NCBI GenBank assembly: GCA_964536075.1
Contig: CAZHWO010000005.1
Span: 1-37,227 of the forward strand
DNA length: 37,227 bases
Direction of reading: 5' to 3'
Source: JAAZHK01 sp964536075
Lineage (GTDB): Bacteria; Bacillota_I; Bacilli_A; RF39; UBA660
The position numbers were made by a program, and so were the translations under genes. The notes under the pieces were generated by a model. It did no database searches, was not told the DNA's origin, and saw only the letters and a list, made by a program, of their open reading frames with translations. Shown here one piece after another: positions 15,489 through 23,115 of the stretch. Position 1 is the first letter of the stretch. Each line of letters opens with the position of its first letter.

Positions 15489-16781
15489 ATGAAAGATATA
15501 AATATCTTACCAGCTGATACCTATGTGGTAGTGAATAAGACTTTCCTTAAAATGGAAGATCGTAAGATTATCACCATGTTATATCAACCCATTATTGGAT
15601 ATACAGCCACTAGTTTATATTTTACTTTGTGGGATGATTTAGATCGTCATGAATTAATTAGTGAAGCCTTGACACACTATCATTTAATGACAACTATGCA
15701 ATTAAAATTAGATGATATTGTTATTGCCCGAAAGAAATTAGAAGCCGTTGGTTTGATCAAGACTTATTATAAACATGATCATCTTAATAATTTTATCTAT
15801 TTGTTATATTCGCCAATAGAAGCTGATCAGTTTTTTAACCATCCCATCTTAAATATTGTTTTATATAATAATTTAGGTAAAAAAGAATACGAACGAACAA
15901 TAGAATATTTTAAAGTTCCTAAAATAGCGTTGAAAGATTTTGATGATATTACCTTATCATTTGATCAAGTTTTTTCTCCCGTTAATAGTAAAGAGTTTAT
16001 GGAAGTAGAAAATATTAAGGGTAAAGCCATTAATAAATTAGTGATCAATGATGATATTAATTTTCATGCGATTATGGCCAGTATTCCTAAAAGTATGATT
16101 AACGAGAAAGCTTTTACCGAAGAGGTTAAAGATTTAATTAAGAGTTTATCTTATGTATATAATATTGATTTATTAAATATGCAAGGATTAATCCGTAATA
16201 GTTTAAATGAACGGGGAGCAATAGATAAAGATAACTTAAGAAAAAGTTGTCTTAATTACTATCAGTTTGAAAATGGTGGTAAGTTACCAACGTTAGTTTA
16301 TTCCAAACAACCGGAATATTTAAAGACACCACTGGGGGATACTTCCAAAAGAGCGAAAATGATTTATACCTTTGAGACGGTTACCCCTTATGATTTCTTA
16401 CGAAGTAAATATAATAATGGTGAACCAACAGTAAGGGATTTAAAATTAATTGAATCTTTAATGGTTGAGCAAAAATTAAAACCGGGAGTTATTAATGTTT
16501 TAATTGATTATGTTTTAAAGATTAATGATAATAAATTAAGTAAAAGTTATATGGAAACCATTGTTGGTCAGTGGAAGAGATTAAATATTGAAACGGTAAC
16601 AGCTGCGATGGAAATATGTGAAAAGAATCACAAGAAAAATCAAAAATTAGAAGTAGAAAGAAAACCAAAAATAAAAATAGAAAAAGAAATTCCTGAATGG
16701 TTTGATAAAGAGTTGGAAAGTAAGGAAACAACGGTCGAAGAAAAAAAAGAACTTGAGGAATTGCTGAAAGAATTTTCTTAA
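15489..16781 (+). CDS. dnaB: Replication initiation / membrane attachment protein DnaB (Firmicute type)
   Basis: Not the replicative helicase but the Firmicute helicase-loading factor. GAGGTGG (15477-15483) best fits the ATG at 15489; GTG at 15480 and ATG at 15486 are alternatives in the same frame. The about 430-residue protein has an N-terminal winged-helix-like region (LYQPIIGYTATSLYFTLW), a middle region, a DnaB_2/DnaD-type helical block (about 295-370, YDFLRSKYNNGEPTVRDLKLIESLM kept split: YDFLRSKYNNGEP then LIESLM) and a charged tail. It acts with DnaD and DnaI to load the helicase at oriC and at restart sites. dnaI follows after about 16 nt, the usual Firmicute pairing. Confidence 0.88.
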   Translation: MKDINILPADTYVVVNKTFLKMEDRKIITMLYQPIIGYTATSLYFTLWDDLDRHELISEALTHYHLMTTMQLKLDDIVIARKKLEAVGLIKTYYKHDHLNNFIYLLYSPIEADQFFNHPILNIVLYNNLGKKEYERTIEYFKVPKIALKDFDDITLSFDQVFSPVNSKEFMEVENIKGKAINKLVINDDINFHAIMASIPKSMINEKAFTEEVKDLIKSLSYVYNIDLLNMQGLIRNSLNERGAIDKDNLRKSCLNYYQFENGGKLPTLVYSKQPEYLKTPLGDTSKRAKMIYTFETVTPYDFLRSKYNNGEPTVRDLKLIESLMVEQKLKPGVINVLIDYVLKINDNKLSKSYMETIVGQWKRLNIETVTAAMEICEKNHKKNQKLEVERKPKIKIEKEIPEWFDKELESKETTVEEKKELEELLKEFS

Positions 16782-16797
16782 TTAGAGGGTGATAGAA

Positions 16798-17706
16798 GTG
16801 AAAAATGTGAAAGAGGTAATACCTTTTGGTCAAGGTAATCCCGTTAAATTAAAAGGAGCTTTTTTGGAAGCTAAAAAAGATGACACTTTTAAAAAAATTG
16901 TAGAATCTTCCAAAATTCCTGAGAGTACTTTAATGAAGCATACTTCCCGAATTGAAGAAGTGGCTACCGAATTAAAGAACTGTAGTACCTGTAAAGATTT
17001 ATTAGAATGTAAAAATAAACAAATGGGTATGTATTTAATGATTAATACCAATCTTAAAGACATTAGCTTTAGTTATAAAGCTTGTAAATATCTGAATAAA
17101 TTCCATAAAGATAATGCCTATAAAGATAATATTTATTTATATGAAATACCAAAAGATATCAAAAATGCGGCTATCAAAGATATCTATCGTGATGATCAAG
17201 GGCGCTTAGCAGTTGTTAAAGCGATGAAAGAATTTATTGATGGATATGAAAAAAAAGAGAAACTTAAGGGAATTTACTTGAGTGGTAATTTTGGTTCAGG
17301 TAAAACATATCTTTTATCGGCTTTATTTAACGAGTTAGCTAAAAATAAAGTTAAGAGTGCGATTATTTATTTTCCGGAATTTTTAAGAAATTTGAAAGCT
17401 TCTTTTGATACGGATTATGAAGAAAAGATGAAGATGATTAAAAAGATTCCGCTTCTGTTAGTTGATGATATTGGAGCCGAAAATTTAACAGCTTGGGGAC
17501 GGGATGAGGTCTTAGGAACCATTTTACAATATCGTATGCAGGAACATTTACCAACTTTTTTTACCTCTAATTTAAATTTAAAACAATTAGAGGAACATTT
17601 AAGTATGGCGGGAGCCACAGTTGATAAGGTTAAGGCTAGACGAATCGTTGAGCGGATTAAACAATTATCTGTTGATATTGAAATGCTTGGCAAAAATCGA
17701 AGATAA
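16798..17706 (+). CDS. dnaI: Primosomal helicase loader DnaI
   Basis: An AAA+ ATPase that loads the replicative helicase onto DNA. GAGGGTGAT (16785-16793) supports the GTG at 16798 as start (302 residues); a GTG at 16789 overlaps that site. The N-terminal domain carries a Cys-rich zinc site (C62, C65, C71, C96). The ATPase has Walker A GNFGSGKT (163-170), Walker B LLLVDDIGAE, a sensor in FFTSNLNL and a C-terminal RIVERIKQLS segment. The length is normal for DnaI. It is the second gene of the dnaB-dnaI unit and ends at a long hairpin shared with the convergent gene. Confidence 0.92.
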   Translation: MKNVKEVIPFGQGNPVKLKGAFLEAKKDDTFKKIVESSKIPESTLMKHTSRIEEVATELKNCSTCKDLLECKNKQMGMYLMINTNLKDISFSYKACKYLNKFHKDNAYKDNIYLYEIPKDIKNAAIKDIYRDDQGRLAVVKAMKEFIDGYEKKEKLKGIYLSGNFGSGKTYLLSALFNELAKNKVKSAIIYFPEFLRNLKASFDTDYEEKMKMIKKIPLLLVDDIGAENLTAWGRDEVLGTILQYRMQEHLPTFFTSNLNLKQLEEHLSMAGATVDKVKARRIVERIKQLSVDIEMLGKNRR

Positions 17707-17723
17707 TCATTAGTATTAATAAC

Positions 17724-17783
17724 AAAATAAATAGCGTATCTCATCGTAATTTTTTAATGAAAGATACGCTATTTATTTTTATT
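17724..17783. terminator. Long bidirectional terminator hairpin between dnaI and the next gene
   Basis: An 18-bp perfect stem (17724-17741 with 17762-17779) around a 20-nt loop. A/T flanks on both sides give U-tracts in both directions, fitting two convergent genes. Confidence 0.85.
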
Positions 17784-17791
17784 GTCAGTTG

Positions 17792-18220
17792 TTATTTGTC
17801 GTTTTTTTTAATAACAATTTCAGATTTGTTTTTCGTAATATTTCTTTTGCTATCTAACAAAAGTTTCATGGCTACTTGTTCTTGCGTTGTTCCAAAAGCT
17901 ATCGCTAGTTTTTCAAGATTATGTTGGTAAAATTCATCTAAATCATTGAAGCGATCTATTGGTAAAAAAGTTAAACCTACTTGAATGACTTTTAAACTTA
18001 GTGTATTTACTTTTTCAGTATTTCCTAAATGGTCTAAATATTGAATAACACCATTTCGTGTACATAAACTACTGTCAGCTTTTCCACGGTTACCAATAAT
18101 ATATGTGTTGGTATACTCATCTATTTTATTAAGTTCGTCTTGACCTGAAGTAAATAAATAATCAAGATAAGTTTCATATTGTTGATAGTCGACAATCGTG
18201 ATTTTATCTTTAATAGACAT
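17792..18220 (-). CDS. Unrecognised small protein, 142 residues
   Basis: I do not recognise this family. The start is secure: the ATG complementing 18218-18220 follows a strong AAGGAGGGG site, and a TTGACA box lies upstream on the same strand. The protein is soluble, mixed alpha/beta in character, with no signal peptide or membrane segment. Its last 60 residues (DLDEFYQHNLEKLAIAFGTT, QEQVAMKLLLDSKR) weakly recall the C-terminal helices of ImmA/IrrE peptidases, but no HExxH motif is present. It is a single-gene unit divergent from tgt, with overlapping promoters. It is expressed or at least well signalled, so it is unlikely to be spurious. Confidence 0.75.
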   Translation of the reverse strand: MSIKDKITIVDYQQYETYLDYLFTSGQDELNKIDEYTNTYIIGNRGKADSSLCTRNGVIQYLDHLGNTEKVNTLSLKVIQVGLTFLPIDRFNDLDEFYQHNLEKLAIAFGTTQEQVAMKLLLDSKRNITKNKSEIVIKKNDK

Positions 18221-18244
18221 TATGACCCCTCCTTAAGTTAATTA

Positions 18245-18272
18245 TGTTATAATATAATTATTGATTTGTCAA
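18245..18272. promoter_or_regulatory. Overlapping divergent promoters for tgt and the minus-strand gene
   Basis: Plus strand: TG-T-TATAAT (18245-18253) for tgt. Minus strand: TTGACA (complement of 18267-18272) with TATAAC or TAACAT 15-17 bp away. The two elements share the same 28 bp, so polymerase binding one way should exclude the other. Confidence 0.6.
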
Positions 18273-18287
18273 GGAAAAGGAAAAAAA

Positions 18288-19448
18288 ATGAAAATTGAAT
18301 ATAATCTAATAAAAAAAGAAGCAGGTACTATGGCTCGATTAGGAAAACTAACTACTAACTATGGAACTTTTGATACACCGATGTTTATGCCGGTCGGTAC
18401 TAAAGCTAATGTTAAAACTTTAACCCCAGAAGAATTATATGAGATGAAAGCAGGAGTTATTTTAGCTAATACTTATCATTTATGGTTAAGACCAGGAGAA
18501 GATATTGTAGCTAAAGCTTTGGGTTTACACAAGTTTATGAATTATCAGGGCCCAATCTTAACTGATAGTGGGGGCTTTCAAGTCTTTTCTTTGGCTAAAC
18601 CGAAAGATATTAAAGAAGAGGGGGTAACTTTTAAAAGTCATATTGATGGCGCTAAATTATTTTTAACCCCGGAGAAATCCATTGCCATTCAAAATAAATT
18701 AGATAGTGATATTGCGATGAGTTTTGATGAATGCCCTCCTGCTAGTGCGAATTATGACTATCTTAAAAACAGCATGGAACGAACATTAAGGTGGGCAGCT
18801 AGAGGAAAAAAAGTCCATAATAATGACAGACAAGCTTTATTTGGAATTGTTCAAGGAGGACCTTATAAAGATTTAAGAAAACATAGTGCCACCCAAACAG
18901 TTAAAATGAATTTTGACGGATATAGTATTGGGGGTGTTGCTAATGATGGTGAAGCCAAAGATGATATGTATAAAGCTATTGAATATTCGATACCTTATTT
19001 ACCAGAAGATAAAGTCCGTTATTTAATGGGGGTAGGAGAACCGGAAGATATAATAGAAGGGGTGATTAGGGGAATTGATCTTTTTGATTGTGTGTTACCA
19101 ACTAGAATCGCTCGCCATGGAAATGCTTTTACCAAGTATGGCAAAATTAATCTGAAAAATTTGAAATACCGTGAAGACTTTATGCCTATTGAAGAAACTT
19201 GTGATTGTTATACCTGTAAAAATTATACCAAAGCCTATCTTCGTCATTTAATTACTAGTGATGAGTCATTAGGAGGAAGACTATTATCCATTCATAATCT
19301 CCGTTATTTAATTCGCTTAACAGAAGAAATAAGGGAAGCCATAAAAACCGATAGTTTATTAGAATATCGGAAAACTTTTTACCAACATTATCAATTTAAA
19401 AAGAAAAAGACTAATATAATAGAGAAAAGGGTGATAGAATGCGATTAA
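18288..19448 (+). CDS. tgt: tRNA-guanine transglycosylase
   Basis: Exchanges guanine 34 of GUN-anticodon tRNAs for the queuine precursor preQ1. The ATG at 18288 follows AAGGA-type spacing; the TTG at 18261 lies near the promoter. The 386-residue product has the active-site block DSGGFQVFSL (D93 first), FDECPP, the nucleophile region FDCVLPTRIARHG, and a zinc site in CDCYTCKNY (C305, C307, C310) plus a later His. All hallmarks of bacterial TGT are there. The 3' end overlaps proS by 10 nt, so the two are translationally coupled. No queuosine biosynthesis gene is in the window, so the cell may import or make preQ1 elsewhere. Confidence 0.95.
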   Translation: MKIEYNLIKKEAGTMARLGKLTTNYGTFDTPMFMPVGTKANVKTLTPEELYEMKAGVILANTYHLWLRPGEDIVAKALGLHKFMNYQGPILTDSGGFQVFSLAKPKDIKEEGVTFKSHIDGAKLFLTPEKSIAIQNKLDSDIAMSFDECPPASANYDYLKNSMERTLRWAARGKKVHNNDRQALFGIVQGGPYKDLRKHSATQTVKMNFDGYSIGGVANDGEAKDDMYKAIEYSIPYLPEDKVRYLMGVGEPEDIIEGVIRGIDLFDCVLPTRIARHGNAFTKYGKINLKNLKYREDFMPIEETCDCYTCKNYTKAYLRHLITSDESLGGRLLSIHNLRYLIRLTEEIREAIKTDSLLEYRKTFYQHYQFKKKKTNIIEKRVIECD

Positions 19449-21121
19449 GTAGGAGTTATTTTTATACCTTAAGAGACAATCCCAAAGATGAGGATTCTGT
19501 TAGTGGGCGTCTCTTAGTAAAAAGTGGTATGATCAAAAAGAGTTCAGCAGGAATATATATATATTTACCACTCGGTTACAAAGTAATGAAAAACATTGAG
19601 AAAATTATTAAAGAAGAAATGGATCAAGAAGAAGCTATGGAATTATTAATGCCTATTTTAATTCCAGAAGAGATATATATAAAATCTGGTCGAAGAGAAA
19701 TCATTGGTAACAGTATGTTTTCTTTAAAAGATCGATATAATAGGGATTATAATTTAGGACCTACCCATGAAGAATTATTTGCCATAGCGGCGGCTATGAA
19801 GATAAAGTCCTACAAAGATATGCCTTTTAATATATATCAATTTGAAACAAAATTTAGAGATGAAGCAAGGCCTAGATATGGCTTAATAAGAGTTCGAGAG
19901 TTTGTGATGAAAGATGCATATTCTTTTGATAAAGATTTACAAGGACTTGACATAGCATATAATAAAATGGCTAATGCGTATAAAAGAATTTTTGATGGTT
20001 TGGGCATAAATTATAAAATTGTGCAAGCCGATACGGGCATTATGGGGGGATTATTAAGTGAAGAGTTCCAGGCGATAACGGATATTGGGGAAGATACAAT
20101 CGTTTTATGTGATCAATGTGATTATGCGGCTAATATGGAAATAGCTCAATGTATTAATAATAATCATAAAAGTGAAGAAAAAGAATTACAATATGAGTTA
20201 GTTTTTACTAAAGATGCTAAAACCATTGAAGAAGTTGCCGCTATTTTCCATCTTCCGTTAGATAAATTTGTCAAGACCTTAATCTTTAATGTCGATGGTA
20301 AATTATATGCCTTATTAGTAAAAGGTGATAATGATGTCAACTTTACAAAGGTGCAAAAGTTACTAGATGCCCATAATATTGAGTTGGCTGACTTTGAAAA
20401 AGTTAAGGAAATTACCGGTGCTGAAGTTGGTTTTGCTGGTCCAATTGGGTTAGCGATTGATATAATTGTTGATAATGAAATACTTAATATGAAAAATTTT
20501 ATTGTCGGAGCTAATAAAACGGATTATCATTATCAAAATGTCAATTTAACTGATTTTAAGTATACAAGTGCTGATATTAGAAATATTAAAGAGAATGATA
20601 TCTGTCCTCAATGTGGGGGAAAAATATCGTTTAAAAAGGGCATCGAAGTTGGTAATATTTTTAAATTAGGGACGAAATATTCGAAAAAATTAGGATTAAT
20701 GTATGTGGATGAGAACAATACTTTAACACCAGTCGTGATGGGATCTTATGGCATTGGTTTGGGAAGATGTATGGGAGCTATTGTAGAACAGCATCATGAT
20801 GAAAAAGGAATAATCTGGCCCTATGAAGTAGCGCCTTATAAAGTTAGTCTTGTGGTAGCTAATATGCAAAATAATGAGCAAGTAATGTTAGCTAATAAGC
20901 TGTATGATGAATTATTAAGGAAAAACATCGATGTCTTATTTGATGATCGAGATGAAAGATTAGGGGTTAAGTTAAATGATATCGATCTAATCGGTATACC
21001 CATTAGGCTTATCGTTGGTCGGAAAGCCAAGGAAAATATTGTGGAATTTAAATTTAGAAATCAAATAACATCGGAAGAAATGCTTTGGGAGGATGTTATA
21101 AAAAGAATTATGTTTTATTAA
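19439..21121 (+). CDS. proS: Prolyl-tRNA synthetase, bacterial type with editing insertion
   Basis: A class II synthetase of 560 residues charging tRNA-Pro. Motif 2 is visible around FRDEARPRYGLIRVREFVMKDAY kept split (FRDEARPRYG, then REFVMKDAYSF), near 138-160. The INS (YbaK-like) editing domain lies between motifs 2 and 3, about 215-375, with FVKTLIFNVDGKLYALLVKGD kept as FVKTLIFNVDG. Motif 3 is GSYGIGLGRCMGAI near 435-450, then the C-terminal anticodon domain with DDRDERLGVKL. The insertion marks it as the prokaryotic form, which hydrolyses Ala-tRNA-Pro. It overlaps tgt by 10 nt. No T-box precedes it, in contrast to the other synthetases here. Confidence 0.95.
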   Translation: MRLSRSYFYTLRDNPKDEDSVSGRLLVKSGMIKKSSAGIYIYLPLGYKVMKNIEKIIKEEMDQEEAMELLMPILIPEEIYIKSGRREIIGNSMFSLKDRYNRDYNLGPTHEELFAIAAAMKIKSYKDMPFNIYQFETKFRDEARPRYGLIRVREFVMKDAYSFDKDLQGLDIAYNKMANAYKRIFDGLGINYKIVQADTGIMGGLLSEEFQAITDIGEDTIVLCDQCDYAANMEIAQCINNNHKSEEKELQYELVFTKDAKTIEEVAAIFHLPLDKFVKTLIFNVDGKLYALLVKGDNDVNFTKVQKLLDAHNIELADFEKVKEITGAEVGFAGPIGLAIDIIVDNEILNMKNFIVGANKTDYHYQNVNLTDFKYTSADIRNIKENDICPQCGGKISFKKGIEVGNIFKLGTKYSKKLGLMYVDENNTLTPVVMGSYGIGLGRCMGAIVEQHHDEKGIIWPYEVAPYKVSLVVANMQNNEQVMLANKLYDELLRKNIDVLFDDRDERLGVKLNDIDLIGIPIRLIVGRKAKENIVEFKFRNQITSEEMLWEDVIKRIMFY

Positions 21122-21135
21122 AAACTAATTTTTTT

Positions 21136-21164
21136 TTGACAATCATGGTAAGTTAACCTATAAT
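21136..21164 (+). promoter_or_regulatory. Perfect consensus promoter of the prepilin-RCC1 gene
   Basis: TTGACA (21136-21141), 17-bp spacer, TATAAT (21159-21164): the strongest promoter in the window with the gltX leader promoter. GTAGGTGA provides the ribosome binding site for the ATG at 21186. High expression fits a major surface subunit. Confidence 0.92.
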
Positions 21165-21185
21165 CAGATATAGTAGGTGAATTAA

Positions 21186-22774
21186 ATGAAGAAGAATGGA
21201 TTTACTTTAATTGAGTTATTAGCCGTAATCGTCATCCTAGGTGTTATTCTAGTTATAGCTATTTCTAGTATTAGTGCGGTTATCTTGAACTCAAGAAAGA
21301 ATGCTTATGTCGCAACGGCTAATGAATTTGTCGATGGAGCGAGATTAATAACTTTAAATGATCCAACTAAATTACCTATTGAAGACCCAACGTTTATCCC
21401 TATAACAGAAATAAAATTAGAAAAGGGTAGTAATACGAAATCACCCTTTGGTAAATTATACAATCCCGATACTAGTGGTGTTTATATCAGTTATGATGCT
21501 ACGAACAATGAATATATTTATTCTGTTTGCCTAATTGATGAGTCAGGTAATGGCATAAACAGTGAAAATATAATTAATGTTGATAAAAGTGATGTTAAAA
21601 CAGGTGATGCTACTTGTGATGAAAATATTTATAGCCAAGACCAAATAGCTGCGGGGCAGAAATATAATGTAGCCCTTTTAACAAATGGCACCGTAAGAGC
21701 CTGGGGGTATAATCCTTATGGTGAATTAGGAGGAGCTTCCGTTACTAATAGTGTAGAAGGACTTAGTAATGTCAAACAAATAGCAGCAGGAAACAATCAC
21801 ACTGTAGTTCTTTTAAAAGATGGCACCGTAAGAGCCTGGGGGAGAAATTATATAGGTCAATTAGGTAATGGTACGACCACAAATAGTAGCATTCCAGTAA
21901 TTGTCACGGGACTTAGTAATGTCAAACAAATAGCAGCAGGAGGCGAAACCACAGTAGTTCTTTTAAAAGATGGCACTGTAAGAGCCTGGGGAAGAAATGA
22001 TAAAGGTCNNNNNNNNNNNNNNNNNNNNNNNNNNNNNNNNNNNNNNNNNNNNNNNNNNNNNNNNNNNNNNNNNNNNNNNNNNNNNNNNNNNNNNNNNNNN
22101 NNNNNNNNGTAGTTCTTTTAAAAGATGGCACTGTAAGAGCCTGGGGAAGAAATGATAAAGGTCAATTAGGTAATGGTACGACCACAAATAGTAGCATTCC
22201 AGTAATCGTCACAGGACTTAGTAATGTCAAACAAATAGCAGTAGGAGGTTCTCACACTGTAGCCCTTTTAGATGATGGTACTGTAAGAGCCTGGGGGGCT
22301 AATAGTCAGGGTCAATTAGGAGGAGCTTCTGTTACTAATAGTGTAGAAGGACTTAGTAATGTCAAACAAATAGCCGCTGGATATTCTCACACAGTAGCCC
22401 TTTTAGATGATGGTACTGTAAGAGCCTGGGGAAATAATAGTTATGGTCAATTAGGAGGAGCTTCCGTTACTAATAGTGTAGAAGGACTTAGTAATGTCAA
22501 ACAAATATTCGCTGGATATAATAAAACATTAGCCCTTTTAAAGGATGGAACTGTAAAAGCCTGGGGAGATAATAATAAAGGTCAATCAGGAGGAACTTCC
22601 ATTATTAATAGTATAGAAGGACTTAGTAATGTCAAACAAATAGCAGTAGGACTCGATCACACTATTGCCCTTTTAACAGATGGTACTATCAAAGCTTGGG
22701 GAGATAATGGTTTTGGTCAATTAGGCGGTGGTACATATATGAATACCTCCAATACCATTAACTTTACATACTAA
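21186..22774 (+). CDS. Type IV-like prepilin fused to an RCC1 beta-propeller (assembly gap inside)
   Basis: The N-terminus MKKNG/FTLIELLAVIVILG is a textbook type III signal: five-residue leader, cut after Gly, Phe at +1, Glu at +5, then a hydrophobic helix. Residues about 35-150 form a pilin-like globular part. From 21642 to the end at TAA 22772-22774 the protein consists of RCC1-type repeats built on QIAAGxxHTVxLLxDGTVRAWGxNxxGQLG. A block of 100 N (22009-22108) breaks the frame. The 55 bases before it equal the 55 bases after it; merging them gives a continuous 477-residue frame with exactly seven repeats, one full propeller. It probably forms a pilus subunit or tip displaying a binding propeller, matured by PilD. 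The ligand is unknown. Confidence 0.85.
21642..22771 (+). repeat. RCC1 repeat array, 135/150-bp units
   Basis: Unit starts are 21642, 21777, 21927, (gap), 22232, 22367, 22502 and 22637. Spacings are 135, 150, 150 (after removing 155 nt of gap and duplicated flank), 135, 135 and 135 bp, and the last unit is 138 bp to the stop codon. Two unit forms exist: a 45-codon form with GGASVTNSVEGLSNVK and a 50-codon form with GNGTTTNSSIPVIVTGLSNVK. Units are nearly identical in DNA, which points to recent duplication or gene conversion. Confidence 0.88.
22009..22108. other. Scaffold gap of 100 N, probably artefactual
   Basis: The 55 bases at 21954-22008 are identical to those at 22109-22163, abutting the gap on both sides exactly. 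Two contigs ending and starting with the same 55-mer is what a de Bruijn assembler with k=55 leaves at a repeat node. True adjacency or a hidden extra repeat are the two options. Confidence 0.85.
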
Positions 22775-22861
22775 AAACTAAATAAATCAGCTATAATATT
22801 TATTCGATTATGAAATTTTAGTAAAAGCGGATGGCCAATTAAAGATATTACAAATGAAAGC

Positions 22862-22889
22862 TTGACAATGAACTAAAATATGATATTAT
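22862..22889 (+). promoter_or_regulatory. Promoter of the thrS T-box leader
   Basis: TTGACA (22862-22867), 16-bp spacer, TATTAT (22884-22889) with an upstream TG (22881-22882). Confidence 0.75.
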
Positions 22890-22895
22890 ATAAAT

Positions 22896-23094
22896 ATAAA
22901 TGCATTATATAAAAGACATGATTATTAATGGATACTTTAAGAGAGTTAGTGGTTGGTGGAAACTAATAGTTAAATTAATAATTACTACTTTTAGAGCAGG
23001 ACTAGAAATAGTTCCCGGGCGACCGTTATCTAATTAAGTTAAAAATAGGATGGTACCGTGTTATCAGCACTCCTTAAGGGGAGGGCTTTTTTTA
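22896..23094 (+). promoter_or_regulatory. T-box riboswitch, threonine (specifier ACT)
   Basis: Stem I has GAGAGTTAGTGGTTGGTGG (22941-22959). The specifier aligned with the Asp and Glu leaders is ACT at 22987-22989 (a second ACT precedes it at 22984). The T-box AGGATGGTACCGTG is at 23047-23060. The terminator GC-CTCC / GGAG-GC ends in seven Ts (about 23069-23093). It controls thrS by uncharged tRNA-Thr. Confidence 0.88.
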
Positions 23095-23115
23095 TTTTAG
23101 AAAGGAGAATAAAAA

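Noticed and set aside
21642..22771. CRISPR-like direct repeats
   Set aside because: The repeats are 135-150 bp, in frame, and encode RCC1 blades; there are no short spacers.
22803..22865. Short open frame between the prepilin gene and the thrS promoter (EILVKADGQLKILQMKA)
   Set aside because: It has no usable start codon or ribosome binding site and runs into the TTGACA box; at most an old gene remnant.
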